Shown here in pieces: positions 8,939-18,085 of a stretch of 64,000 bases of DNA (its first letter is position 1; every line of letters starts with the position of its first letter). The stretch covers positions 564,864 through 628,863 of the forward strand of contig NZ_CP019333.1 in NCBI RefSeq assembly GCF_002163875.1, read 5' to 3'. A program made the translations under genes and the position numbers. The stretch is from Gilvibacter sp. SZ-19 (GTDB lineage: Bacteria; Bacteroidota; Bacteroidia; Flavobacteriales; Flavobacteriaceae). The notes below the pieces were generated by a model, which saw nothing but the letters and a program-made list of their open reading frames with translations, did no database searches and was not told where the DNA came from.

Positions 8939-9718
8939 ATGGCCAAGAAGACAGAAGCTACTGTTGAAGAGAAACTGAGAGCCCTTTACGACCTGCAATT
9001 GATCGACAGCCGTGTGGATGAGATCAGAAACGTACGTGGAGAACTTCCACTAGAAGTAGAGGACCTTGAAGACGAAGTTGCCGGAATGAACACTCGTCTG
9101 GAAAAACTAAATGCCGACCTGGCCCTTACCGACGATTCCATCAAGGACAAGAAGAACCTCATAGAGGAGTCTAAATCCCTGATCAAAAAATACAGCGAGC
9201 AACAGAACAACGTTCGCAACAATCGCGAGTACAACTCTTTGAGCAAGGAAATCGAATTCCAAGAATTGGAGATCCAATTAGCAGAAAAGCACATCAAAGA
9301 ATTCAAGGCACAGATCGAGCAAAAGAAAGAGGTTATCGAAGAGACCAAAGCTCGTTTGGCGGAACGCGAAGAGCACTTAAAGCACAAGCGCGATGAATTG
9401 GATGAGATCTTAGCGGAAACCGAAAAGGAAGAAAAGGCTTTATTGAAAGAATCTGAATCCTTTGAACAAAAAATAGAGGAGCGTTTGGTGAATGCCTACA
9501 AGCGTATTCGTTCTAACGCAAAGAACGGGCTTGCCGTTGTGCCGATTGAGCGTGGTGCTTCTGGAGGATCTTTCTTTACTATTCCACCACAGGTTCAGAT
9601 GGAGATCGCATCTCGCAAAAAGATCATTACAGACGAACACAGTGGTCGTATCTTAGTGGATCCGCAGTTGGCAGAAGAGGAACGCGAAAAAATGGCAAAG
9701 TTTTTCGACAAACTCTAA
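8939..9718 (+). CDS. Coiled-coil protein of the C4 zinc-ribbon family, ribbon cysteines lost
   Basis: 259 residues, cytosolic. Residues 10-195 are charged heptads that should form a long coiled-coil hairpin. The C-terminal 60 residues align with the family zinc ribbon (AVVPIERGASGGSFF, then KKIITDEHSGRILVDP). Relatives have CxxC pairs in this place (GACGGC and CEHCGR as I recall the family). Here the cysteines are Ser, Ser, Asp and Ser, and the protein has no cysteine at all, so it cannot hold zinc this way. Its function is unknown; relatives are listed as nucleic-acid-binding candidates. It sits 2 bases after the Nif3-like gene and ends before a strong terminator. Confidence 0.85.
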   Translation: MAKKTEATVEEKLRALYDLQLIDSRVDEIRNVRGELPLEVEDLEDEVAGMNTRLEKLNADLALTDDSIKDKKNLIEESKSLIKKYSEQQNNVRNNREYNSLSKEIEFQELEIQLAEKHIKEFKAQIEQKKEVIEETKARLAEREEHLKHKRDELDEILAETEKEEKALLKESESFEQKIEERLVNAYKRIRSNAKNGLAVVPIERGASGGSFFTIPPQVQMEIASRKKIITDEHSGRILVDPQLAEEEREKMAKFFDKL

Positions 9719-9743
9719 CCTACTCAAAACAAAAAGATTAACA

Positions 9744-9775
9744 AAGCCTTCAGAATTCTCTGGAGGCTTTTTTTT
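9744..9775 (+). terminator. Rho-independent terminator after the coiled-coil gene
   Basis: AAGCCTTCAGA and TCTGGAGGCTT form an 11-base stem (one G-U pair) with a 4-base loop, followed by six or more T. It closes the Nif3-like/coiled-coil transcript. Confidence 0.85.
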
Positions 9776-9776
9776 G

Positions 9777-9784
9777 TAAATTTG
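9777..9784 (+). promoter_or_regulatory. -7 box TAAATTTG for msrA
   Basis: Exact TAnnTTTG match right behind the terminator, giving a leader of about 50 bases before the ATG at 9841. The -33 zone falls inside the terminator stem. Confidence 0.55.
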
Positions 9785-9840
9785 TAAAGGACACTTTAAG
9801 GAGTTAACCGCATCCCCGACTCTTTATAAAAACAGAACCT

Positions 9841-10521
9841 ATGTATCGCAAACCCCTCCTTGTACTCGGTCTACTTTTATGCAGTTTAAATGTAGCCTGT
9901 CAATCATCCAACGAAAAGAATAAAGAAGACGAAGCCTTAGCGCAGCAGAACCAAAAACCTGTTCAGACGCAGCCCCAAGATGGCCTTCATAAAGCCTATT
10001 TTGCTTCCGGTTGTTTTTGGTGTGTTGAAGCCATTTATGAAAGCGTAAAAGGTGTCTCTGAAGTGATCAATGGTTACTCCGGAGGTCATACAGAAAACCC
10101 GACCTACGAAAGCAGCAATACCGGACTTACCGGACATGCAGAAGCTGTAGAGGTTTATTACGACCCTAATGTTGTAAGTTTTAAAACCTTGGTCGATGTG
10201 TACTTCGGATCTCAAAATATCACTCAGGTCAACGGACAGGGTCCTGATAGAGGAAGTCAATACCGTTCTATAATTTTTTATCAGAACGAGCAAGAAAAGG
10301 CCATTATTGACGCTAAGATCATGCAGCTCAATGAGCAACTGGGAGAGCAAAAGGTTGCTGCCCAAGTATTGCCTTTTCAGAAATTTTGGGTTGCAGAAGA
10401 TTACCACCAAGATTATGAGCGCCTTAATCCCTATAACAGATACATTCAGAATGTTTCTATTCCACGGCTTAAAAGATTCCAGAAGAAATTCCCAGAATTG
10501 ATCAAAGAAGAAAGCCACTAA
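9841..10521 (+). CDS. msrA: Peptide-methionine (S)-S-oxide reductase, lipoprotein form
   Basis: Repairs oxidised methionine in proteins. 226 residues. The first 20 form a lipoprotein signal (LLLCSLNVAC, lipobox cysteine C20), so it is exported and lipid-anchored in the periplasm or envelope, unlike cytosolic MsrA. The catalytic motif GCFWC gives C58. GYSGGHTENPTYE, GHAEAVEV and the C-terminal HQDYERLNPYNRYI are family hallmarks. No MsrB domain is fused. It has its own promoter after a terminator, and a broken lipoprotein gene follows by 27 bases. Confidence 0.95.
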   Translation: MYRKPLLVLGLLLCSLNVACQSSNEKNKEDEALAQQNQKPVQTQPQDGLHKAYFASGCFWCVEAIYESVKGVSEVINGYSGGHTENPTYESSNTGLTGHAEAVEVYYDPNVVSFKTLVDVYFGSQNITQVNGQGPDRGSQYRSIIFYQNEQEKAIIDAKIMQLNEQLGEQKVAAQVLPFQKFWVAEDYHQDYERLNPYNRYIQNVSIPRLKRFQKKFPELIKEESH

Positions 10522-10548
10522 TATATAACAACAACCATCCGACCATTT

Positions 10549-11226
10549 ATGAAAACCATCATTGTAAGTCTAGGCCTTTGCCTAGTATTGAGCAGTTGCC
10601 AGCAAACCAAAGAAAATACAGATCCTCAGCAAGCTACAGTAGTAGAGCTTTCTACAGCAGAAAAGATCGCTATGGCTCACGGCTATGAAAATTGGGACAG
10701 TGTTGAAAAGCTGGCCTTTACCTTTAATGTAGACCGCGGGGAAAATCACTTTGATCGCAGCTGGATTTGGGAACCCAAAAGTGGCATGGTTACCATGATG
10801 TCTGCCCAAGACACCATTAGCTACAATCACAAACAAGTAGACAGTACAACAGCGCAAGTCGATGCAGGCTTTATCAATGACAAATACTGGCTATTGGCAC
10901 CTTTCCAATTACTGTGGGATGCAGACTATTCTGAACTGAGCGAGCAATCTGCACAGGTAGCACCGATTTCTGGAGACACTTTAGATGTGCTCACCATAAC
11001 CTATAAGAATGAGGGTGGTTAAACTCCGGGAGATGCTTATGATTTTTATTACGGAAAAGACTTTACCATTAAAGAGTGGGTTTTTCGCAAAAGCAATGCA
11101 GAACAAGCAAGCATGAGTACCACTTGGCAAGATTACGCCAAGTACGGCCCATTGAATCTTGCCAAAACACATAAAGACAGTTTAGGGACTGTCAACATAC
11201 ATTTTACCGGAATAAAGGTTAACTAA
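10549..11226 (+). pseudogene. Lipoprotein gene interrupted by one in-frame TAA
   Basis: The frame opens at 10549 with a lipoprotein signal (LCLVLSSC, cysteine at 17) and reads 157 codons to a TAA at 11020-11022. In the same frame it then continues for 67 more sense codons (TPGDAYDFYYGKDFTIKEW and onwards) to a normal stop at 11224-11226, 2 bases before the convergent haloperoxidase gene. The joined product would be about 225 residues. The residue before TPGDAYDFYY is probably a tyrosine, so TAC to TAA is the simplest change. Either a true nonsense mutation or a base-call error. Function unknown; it is an envelope lipoprotein by its signal. Confidence 0.75.
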
Positions 11227-11228
11227 GC

Positions 11229-13403
11229 TTATTGTTTAAGCAGGCGTCGCACCATTAGCTTTTCGTCTTCGCCACGTACTAAGACCACAAAGTAAACTCC
11301 CGAGCGAAGCGCAGAAACGTCTAAAGTTGTTCTGTTGTTCGCGTCGAAGTTCGTAGGAGTGACCAATATTCTTCTGCCTTGTAGATCGTAAATCTCTACT
11401 GTTGTAGCATCATTAGTGGCTCCTTGAACAGTCAAGAAGTCGCTTGTAGGGTTCGGAAAAATAAAGTCACCTGCTACTGCCGGAGAACCAGAATCCACTG
11501 TTCCGTGAAAGTAGGACTCTGCCAAAGCAAAAGCATCTGTTGCCACCTCAATACCGATCTTGCGGCCTCTAATATCGTCTATAGGCGGATGTATTCCTCC
11601 CCAGATACGTGAAAGACTGGTTTGGTCTGAGGCGTCGCGATAAGTGGCCCATTGCAATTGCATGTCTACGGTCGGCCCTATCTCAAACTCCAAAAAAGCA
11701 TTTGCAGGGATCTCGAAAACGCCCATCCCACCTGGAAAATATTCAGATCCGGTAAGCATGGTCAATACTTCTGCGGCTGCTCTAGAAAAAGTGGAATGTC
11801 CCGATACATAACCCGCAAAAGGCGGAGTAATAAAACTAATACGTTGGTAAGGGAACCATTCTTCTGCCAGTATCCACCCTACACCTGCTGTATCAAACTC
11901 TGGGTCTATGATGTACTCGTGACCTCTCCAAGTAAACAACTTGATCTTACCCAAATGTTGTCCCGAAGCCCCTTGCAAGGGATCGCCAGGCTCAACTATT
12001 TCAACATAACCAGGAACTAAAGGAATTCCGTGCGGATGATAATTATCTAAAGTCGGATCGGTACTCTGGCCCTGCTCTGCCATATAGCGAATTGCCGTCA
12101 TTGGGCGCGTATAATCATACCAACCCTTGATACCCCAAGCAGAGATCGCAGAATCGTGCATAGCACCCCCAAGGATAAAATAAGACTTGATATCCCATTC
12201 CAGATCAGAAAGCTCTTCTCCTTCTCCTTTGAAACGCTTCTCTAAAAGCGGATTGTCATTCACATAGTTCATGATAGTGAACCAGTGTCCGGGAGGTGTT
12301 TCGCTATCAGGCCCGTCTGCCCAGAACTCGGCCAGAACCCTAGCGTAGTCACCGCGAGGCACCATTTGAGGTTCGTAAGGATTGCCGGTCACTGGATTGA
12401 TCTCACGGCCCTGACTCGGGTCTCCTCCATTAAAAAGATCATAAAACGCCTTGTACTCGTCAAAGGTCTCCGGGAATTCATTGAGGTTCCCGATACTCGC
12501 CGGAGAAATATCGATCATAACCTCATCTGTTGGATCTAGATGAGATTGCCATATGCTAACCAAAGTGAAGCCCCATTTGTAGGCATCGTCCATTCCCAGG
12601 CCGTCTTGAATATAAGAAGGATCCGTTGGGTCGTGAAATACCCAGTAATCAAATCCGTCTCTGTTATAAATGGTGCGATCCTCATCTTTTAAGGCAAAAG
12701 AAGCAACTTGGCCCCATTCTGGACTTAAAAACTCCGGAGTAGTTTCTGGAATCTCGTTACCGCTCTGGTCTATAAAACCTTCTATAAATAATGGCTGCCA
12801 GCGGTTGGGAAATTCCATGTCAGGATTACCAGAACCGTCTGTATCCAAAGGCGAGTTTACCGGTTGGTAAAAGCGGTTGGCGTAATCATTGGCTTCGTTA
12901 GACCCATCTTGCAGGCCAAATTCAATGATCTGCTGGGCTAAATAATTCCCTAAAGCTGCCGGATCTCCAGAGGAATAGTCTGTACTGCCGTTGGCAACAT
13001 CGTATCCCTTGGCCTCCATCAGTCCAAATATTCTAGTGAAGATATTGTCTTGGCCCGGAGAAGATGAAAATCTGTTCAACATGATTCTAAAAACGGCAAA
13101 ACTCAAGGCCTCCTCCAAGGCCTCCTCTGTAGGAACAGAAGACTCGAAACCGTCAAAAGGAATATTGAAATCTCCCAAGGTCTGACCTAGAAAATAGGTC
13201 TGCGCCTCAGGATGAAAAACTGCCCAAACATCGTACATGGCCGCAGAGGTATGCCATAAATTTCTGGCATGTACGGTAGGTCTGGCGAAGTCATTTCTAA
13301 TGGCATTGAGTACTTCCTCATTCCATTCTCTAGCTATACTTTGCCCGTCAGCACTCCAAAAAGTAGTCATGCAAAGCAGTAAAACGAGTAGAATTTTTTT
13401 CAC
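11229..13403 (-). CDS. T9SS-exported vanadium haloperoxidase / PAP2-type protein
   Basis: 724 residues, GTG start. A signal peptide (residues 1-20) and a C-terminal type A sorting domain (about 650-724: FPNPTSDFLTVQG, then VEIYDLQGRRI and VYFVVLVRG) mark it for export by T9SS. The vanadate or phosphate pocket shows in TRPMTAIRY, GYVSGHSTFS (PAP2-signature histidine) and RIWGGIHPPIDD (second histidine). Such enzymes oxidise halides with peroxide or act as phosphatases; sequence reading cannot separate the two. A weak -7 box (TACATTTA on the minus strand, 13426-13419) lies just upstream. It is convergent with the broken lipoprotein gene and divergent from kynU. Confidence 0.85.
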   Translation of the reverse strand: MKKILLVLLLCMTTFWSADGQSIAREWNEEVLNAIRNDFARPTVHARNLWHTSAAMYDVWAVFHPEAQTYFLGQTLGDFNIPFDGFESSVPTEEALEEALSFAVFRIMLNRFSSSPGQDNIFTRIFGLMEAKGYDVANGSTDYSSGDPAALGNYLAQQIIEFGLQDGSNEANDYANRFYQPVNSPLDTDGSGNPDMEFPNRWQPLFIEGFIDQSGNEIPETTPEFLSPEWGQVASFALKDEDRTIYNRDGFDYWVFHDPTDPSYIQDGLGMDDAYKWGFTLVSIWQSHLDPTDEVMIDISPASIGNLNEFPETFDEYKAFYDLFNGGDPSQGREINPVTGNPYEPQMVPRGDYARVLAEFWADGPDSETPPGHWFTIMNYVNDNPLLEKRFKGEGEELSDLEWDIKSYFILGGAMHDSAISAWGIKGWYDYTRPMTAIRYMAEQGQSTDPTLDNYHPHGIPLVPGYVEIVEPGDPLQGASGQHLGKIKLFTWRGHEYIIDPEFDTAGVGWILAEEWFPYQRISFITPPFAGYVSGHSTFSRAAAEVLTMLTGSEYFPGGMGVFEIPANAFLEFEIGPTVDMQLQWATYRDASDQTSLSRIWGGIHPPIDDIRGRKIGIEVATDAFALAESYFHGTVDSGSPAVAGDFIFPNPTSDFLTVQGATNDATTVEIYDLQGRRILVTPTNFDANNRTTLDVSALRSGVYFVVLVRGEDEKLMVRRLLKQ

Positions 13404-13507
13404 AGGGATAATTTTGGCTAAATGTAAGAAAGAATTGGGAAACTATAGCCTTGAATCCGTTGGTTACTCGGTATTTAAGGGCTCCTTAAAAAACAATCAG
13501 AATTGCT

Positions 13508-13515
13508 TACTTTTG
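13508..13515 (+). promoter_or_regulatory. -7 box TACTTTTG for the kynurenine operon
   Basis: Exact TAnnTTTG match ending 26 bases before the kynU ATG, in the 138-base gap divergent from the haloperoxidase gene. No clear -33 TTG. All six downstream genes are so tightly spaced that this is probably their only promoter. Confidence 0.55.
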
Positions 13516-13541
13516 TTTGAGGCGCCACTTACCTGACCGAT

Positions 13542-14813
13542 ATGCACAAAAACACTTTGGAATACGCGCAGCAATGCGACCAAAACGATCCGATTCGCGA
13601 TTTCAGATCTCAGTTTCATTTGCCAACAGACACACACGGAAATCCAATGATCTATCTCTGCGGAAACTCCCTAGGGCTTCAGCCCAAATCTACAGAGCAA
13701 TACATTAAACAAGAGCTTGACGATTGGGCCAAATTGGGTGTTGAAGGACATACTCATGCACGAAAACCGTGGCTGCCCTATCACGAATTTCTAACCGATC
13801 AAATGGCCGCAATAGTCGGGGCAAAACCAGAAGAAGTGGTCATTATGAACACCCTAACGGTGAATCTACACTTGATGATGGTTTCCTTTTACAGACCTAC
13901 CAAGACCCGTTACAAGATCATCATAGAAAGTGACGCCTTCCCTTCTGACAAATACGCGGTAGAAAGTCAATTGGAAATGCATGGGATCGACCCAAAAGAC
14001 GGCTTGCTATTATGGTATCCGCCCAAAGGTGAGGCCATTTGTCGCATGGAAGACCTGGAAAGACTGCTCAACGACAACAAAGACGAAGTTGCCTTGATCA
14101 TGATAGGCAGCACCAATTACTACAGCGGTCAGGCCTTTCCACTAAAAGAAATAACAAGGCTCGGTCACCAGCACGGAGCTATGGTAGGATTCGATCTCGC
14201 TCACGGAGCGGGCAATATCCAACCCAATTTACACGAATGCGGAGCTGATTTTGCGGTCTGGTGCAGCTACAAATACTTGAACAGCGGCCCGGGAAGTTTA
14301 GGCGGATGCTTTGTACACGAAAGACACAGACACAATCCGGAACTCAAACGTTTTGCTGGCTGGTGGGGTCACAACAAGGAATCCCGATTCAATATGCGCC
14401 AAGAATTTGATGTTTTGCCGGGCGCCGAAGGATGGCAGCTCAGCAACCCTCCTATTTTGAGTATGGCTGCGATCCGTGCTTCGCTTCAGGTATTTGCGGA
14501 TGCTGGTTTTGATAAGATCAGGCAAAAGAGTGTGCAACTTACCGGCTTTTTAGAATTCTTGCTCAACGATATGGGCGATCCTAATATTCAGATCATCACG
14601 CCGAGCGATCCGCAGCAAAGAGGCAGTCAATTAAGCATACAAGTAAAGAATGCGGACCGAAAATTACACGATGCGCTAACCGACCAAGGTGTTATTAGTG
14701 ATTGGCGCGAGCCAGATGTGATCAGAGTCGCTCCGGCGGCACTCTACACGCGCTTTGAAGATGTCTACGAATTTATAAATCGATTGAAGAACGCCTTAGC
14801 TAAATTGTATTAA
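13542..14813 (+). CDS. kynU: Kynureninase
   Basis: PLP enzyme that cleaves kynurenine or 3-hydroxykynurenine to (3-hydroxy)anthranilate and alanine. 423 residues. The PLP lysine is K244 in WCSYKYLNSGPG. The cofactor aspartate lies in GFDLAHGAGN, and IGSTNYYSGQAFP and YLCGNSLGL are family landmarks. The next gene is kmo, so 3-hydroxykynurenine is the expected substrate and the route leads to 3-hydroxyanthranilate. The stop overlaps the kmo start by 1 base (TAATG), so translation is coupled. Confidence 0.96.
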   Translation: MHKNTLEYAQQCDQNDPIRDFRSQFHLPTDTHGNPMIYLCGNSLGLQPKSTEQYIKQELDDWAKLGVEGHTHARKPWLPYHEFLTDQMAAIVGAKPEEVVIMNTLTVNLHLMMVSFYRPTKTRYKIIIESDAFPSDKYAVESQLEMHGIDPKDGLLLWYPPKGEAICRMEDLERLLNDNKDEVALIMIGSTNYYSGQAFPLKEITRLGHQHGAMVGFDLAHGAGNIQPNLHECGADFAVWCSYKYLNSGPGSLGGCFVHERHRHNPELKRFAGWWGHNKESRFNMRQEFDVLPGAEGWQLSNPPILSMAAIRASLQVFADAGFDKIRQKSVQLTGFLEFLLNDMGDPNIQIITPSDPQQRGSQLSIQVKNADRKLHDALTDQGVISDWREPDVIRVAPAALYTRFEDVYEFINRLKNALAKLY

Positions 14814-16204
14814 TGACAGCGAAAAATTCACATATACTCATAGTTGGCGCCGGACTTTGTGGAAGCCTTTTGGCCCTACGGATGGCACAGCGCGGTCATC
14901 GCGTTACGCTAATGGAACGCAGACCAGATCTGAGGAAAGTAACTCAAGATGCTGGGAGATCGATTAACCTAGCCTTCTCCAATCGCGGCATGAAGGGCAT
15001 GAAATTGGTCGGTTTGGAAAAAGAGGTTACTGCCTTGTGTATCCCCATGTTCGGGCGTATGATCCATGACCCTAAGGGAAATACTTTTCTGAGTCCCTAT
15101 AGTGGTCGGGAGGGAGAATACATCAACTCCATTTCGCGCCCAGGCTTAAATGCACTGCTGCTCGACGCGGCAGAAGCTCACGATGGCGTGGAGATAATAT
15201 TTGATCAAAAATGTGTCAGCGTGGACTTGGAGAAGGCCTCCGCTGCATTTAAAGACTATAAGACCGGCGAGGTCCGCAGTTATCAAGCAGACGTACTTAT
15301 TGGTACAGATGGAGCTGGTAGCGTGGTGCGTAAGGCCATGTTTAACCACAAACGCTTTCTCTTTAGTTTCTCTCAACAATGGCTTACCCATGGCTATAAA
15401 GAATTGACCATTCCGGCGGCTCCAAATGGCGGCTACAAGACCGAGAAAGGCGCTTTGCATATCTGGCCTAGAGGCGAAGATATGTTGATAGCACTTCCGA
15501 ACTTAGATGGTAGTTTTACAGTAACTTTATTTTTACCCTATAGTAATAGCGATTACTGTTTCGACAATCTGACCTCCGAAGAAAAGGTTATGGAATATTT
15601 CACCAACGAATTTCCAGACACCTTGGAACTCATGCCCAATTTGGCCAAGGAATTCTTTGAGAATCCGACAGCACCTTTGGGTACGATAAAATGTTCCCCT
15701 TGGGATGCTTATGGCAAGGTTTTACTAATGGGTGACGCGGCCCACGCCATAGTCCCTTTTTACGGACAAGGGATGAACGCCTCCTTTGAGGACGTTGTGG
15801 AATTTGATAAAATATTAGACGAGACCGAGGACGACTGGAGCCAGGCCTTTAAATTATTCAGCCAGCGACGTAAAAAAGATACCGACGCCATTGCTGATCT
15901 GGCCGTGGACAATTTCCATGAAATGAAAGAACACACGGCCAACCCATTGTTTCAGGCCAAAAGAAAAGTAGAAACAGCCTTGGAAAGTAATTTTCCGGAG
16001 TCTTATTCTTCAAAATATTCTTTAGTAACCTTTAGCGAGGATATTCCTTATGCTGAGGCCATGCGTCGTGGACGAGCTCAAGACAAAGCGATCTTAAATC
16101 TTTTGGACGACGGATTGCTTCCGGAGGACCTCGCCCTTGAGGAGAAATTGAAAATTGTTAAGAATCACACGGAAGAAGTCCTCCACGAGGACGATCTTCT
16201 ATAA
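14813..16204 (+). CDS. kmo: Kynurenine 3-monooxygenase
   Basis: FAD- and NADPH-dependent hydroxylase making 3-hydroxykynurenine from kynurenine. 463 residues. The N-terminal GxGxxG FAD motif is at 12-17 ([11 protein letters not shown]). [23 protein letters not shown] and the second FAD motif [20 protein letters not shown] match flavoprotein hydroxylases of the KMO group. The C-terminal 80 residues lack a clear membrane anchor, unlike the mitochondrial enzyme. It is second in the operon although its product feeds kynU. Confidence 0.95.
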   Translation: MTAKNSHILIVGAGLCGSLLALRMAQRGHRVTLMERRPDLRKVTQDAGRSINLAFSNRGMKGMKLVGLEKEVTALCIPMFGRMIHDPKGNTFLSPYSGREGEYINSISRPGLNALLLDAAEAHDGVEIIFDQKCVSVDLEKASAAFKDYKTGEVRSYQADVLIGTDGAGSVVRKAMFNHKRFLFSFSQQWLTHGYKELTIPAAPNGGYKTEKGALHIWPRGEDMLIALPNLDGSFTVTLFLPYSNSDYCFDNLTSEEKVMEYFTNEFPDTLELMPNLAKEFFENPTAPLGTIKCSPWDAYGKVLLMGDAAHAIVPFYGQGMNASFEDVVEFDKILDETEDDWSQAFKLFSQRRKKDTDAIADLAVDNFHEMKEHTANPLFQAKRKVETALESNFPESYSSKYSLVTFSEDIPYAEAMRRGRAQDKAILNLLDDGLLPEDLALEEKLKIVKNHTEEVLHEDDLL

Positions 16205-16215
16205 AGTATAAAAGC

Positions 16216-16632
16216 ATGAAGAGTAGATTAGTATCTGGCAAAGCTAAACCCAGAGGAGCCTATCCACACGTAAAACGCGTTGGTGATTTTATATTCATCA
16301 GTGGAACCAGTTCTCGACTTCCTGACAACAGCTTTGCGGGTGTACATCAAGTTGACGAAATGGGAACCATGCGCTTGGATGTTCGCGAGCAAACTCGCGC
16401 AGTCCTAGAAAACATTAAAGATTATCTGGCCACAGAAGGCGCTACTATGGAAGATGTTGTCGATGTAACCAGTTTTTTGGTCAACATGAATGACTTTGCC
16501 GGTTATAATGAAGTCTATGGCGAGTACTTTAATTCAGAATCCGGACCAGCTCGAACTACTGTGGCAGTACATCAGTTGCCGCATCCGAATTTGGTGGTAG
16601 AGATCAAAGCCATGGCTTATAAGCCGCTGTAA
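16216..16632 (+). CDS. RidA-family protein, probable 2-aminomuconate deaminase
   Basis: 138 residues of the RidA/YjgF/UK114 fold ([30 protein letters not shown], then [10 protein letters not shown] with the conserved arginine). Plain RidA would fit the fold as well. The call to 2-aminomuconate deaminase (AmnD/NbaF type), which releases ammonia from 2-aminomuconate, rests on context: the gene sits between kmo and an aminomuconate semialdehyde dehydrogenase with 1-12 base gaps. ACMS decarboxylase, the dehydrogenase and this protein form consecutive steps of the meta-type route to 2-oxo acids. Confidence 0.8.
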   Translation: MKSRLVSGKAKPRGAYPHVKRVGDFIFISGTSSRLPDNSFAGVHQVDEMGTMRLDVREQTRAVLENIKDYLATEGATMEDVVDVTSFLVNMNDFAGYNEVYGEYFNSESGPARTTVAVHQLPHPNLVVEIKAMAYKPL

Positions 16633-16633
16633 T

Positions 16634-18085
16634 ATGGAAAAGCTGCAAAACTTTATAGACGGTAAATATTGCGACCCTATAGACGACCAGTGGTTGGACA
16701 ATTATGTTCCCAGTACAGGGGAGCGTTCCCAACAGATCCCTGCATCCAACGTCAAAGACGTTGAGCGGGCTTATAAGGCTGCAAAAAAAGCATTTCCGTC
16801 TTGGTCACAAACCCCGATAGAGACCCGCAGCAGTATTTTAATTAAGCTGGCCGACCTAATAGCAGCAGATCTAGACAAATTAGCTAAAGCAGAAGCCTTG
16901 GACAATGGGAAACCGCTAGCGCTCGCTACCAAGGTAGACATACCGAGAGCATCGGCGAACTTTAGATTCTTTGGAAATGCGATTACTCAATTCGCTTCTG
17001 AGGCTCATGAGAATCTTGCTTCGGATTCTATCAATTTCACTTTGCGGCAACCTCTAGGCGTGGTTGGCTGTATCTCTCCTTGGAACTTACCACTCTACCT
17101 TTTCAGTTGGAAGATCGCTCCGGCCTTGGCCGCAGGAAATACTGTGGTTGCCAAACCGAGTGAGATCACACCAGTAACCGCAGCCTTACTCGGAAAATAT
17201 TGCAATGAAGCTGGGCTGCCTGCAGGTGTATTAAACATTGTTCACGGAAAAGGCCCAGAAGCAGGACAGGCAATAGTAGCGCATTCGGGCATCAAGGCCA
17301 TTTCATTTACAGGAGGAACAACTACCGGGGCAGCTATTGCAAGGACAGCTGCACCGATGTTCAAAAAGTTGTCTTTGGAATTGGGCGGTAAGAATCCCAA
17401 TATCATTTTTGCCGATTGCGACTTTGAGAAGATGCTGCAAGTAAGCTTGAAGTCGTCATTCGCCAACCAAGGACAAATATGTCTTTGCGGCAGCCGCATC
17501 TTTGTACAAGAAGAAATTTATGAAAAGTTCAAAGCAGCTTTTATACCTGCGGTCAAAGCTCTAAAGGTAGGACCCTCGCTAGCTGCTGGCATTGACCTAG
17601 GAGCCGTAGTGTCAAAGCAGCATATGGAGAAGATTTTAAGCTATACGGCTTTGGCCGAATCCGAAGGGAAGTTGCTCTGCGGAGGGCAACAATTACAGAT
17701 CAAGGAAGCTCCTAATGGTTATTATGTAGCTCCTACTGTAATAGAAGTGGGAACCACCCGATGCCGATTGCAGCAAGAAGAAATTTTTGGTCCGGTAGTG
17801 ACCATTATGCCATTTAAAACTGAAGAAGAAGCCCTAGCCCTAGCCAACGATGTACCTTATGGCTTGTCGGCTACGGTCTGGACAAGCAATATAGACCGAA
17901 GTATACGCGTGTCTAAGGCCCTAGAGGCTGGAATAGTCTGGGTGAACACCTGGTTAAATCGCGATCTACGAACCCCTTTTGGCGGTGTAAAAGCCAGTGG
18001 TGTAGGCCGAGAAGGTGGCTTTGAGGCCTTGCGTTTCTTTACAGAACCCAAAAACATTTGCATTCAATACAAAACCAATACATGA
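16634..18085 (+). CDS. 2-aminomuconate (hydroxymuconate) semialdehyde dehydrogenase
   Basis: 483-residue NAD-dependent aldehyde dehydrogenase. Seen: cofactor-site SPWNLPLYLFSWK, the Rossmann loop FTGGTTTG, the general-base glutamate in LELGGKNPN and the catalytic cysteine in NQGQICLCGSRIF; EEIFGPVV is also typical. The substrate is assigned from the operon: it should oxidise the 2-aminomuconate 6-semialdehyde made by the decarboxylase at the operon's end. It starts 1 base after the deaminase gene and overlaps the SDR start by 4 bases (ATGA). Confidence 0.88.
   Translation: MEKLQNFIDGKYCDPIDDQWLDNYVPSTGERSQQIPASNVKDVERAYKAAKKAFPSWSQTPIETRSSILIKLADLIAADLDKLAKAEALDNGKPLALATKVDIPRASANFRFFGNAITQFASEAHENLASDSINFTLRQPLGVVGCISPWNLPLYLFSWKIAPALAAGNTVVAKPSEITPVTAALLGKYCNEAGLPAGVLNIVHGKGPEAGQAIVAHSGIKAISFTGGTTTGAAIARTAAPMFKKLSLELGGKNPNIIFADCDFEKMLQVSLKSSFANQGQICLCGSRIFVQEEIYEKFKAAFIPAVKALKVGPSLAAGIDLGAVVSKQHMEKILSYTALAESEGKLLCGGQQLQIKEAPNGYYVAPTVIEVGTTRCRLQQEEIFGPVVTIMPFKTEEEALALANDVPYGLSATVWTSNIDRSIRVSKALEAGIVWVNTWLNRDLRTPFGGVKASGVGREGGFEALRFFTEPKNICIQYKTNT

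Noticed and set aside
9937-10518. 193-residue open frame antisense to msrA
   Set aside because: The msrA frame carries the catalytic motif and signal peptide; the opposite frame has no recognisable domain.
16216-16632. Generic RidA (enamine deaminase)
   Set aside because: The fold alone would allow it, but position between kmo and the semialdehyde dehydrogenase favours 2-aminomuconate deaminase; kept with lower confidence.
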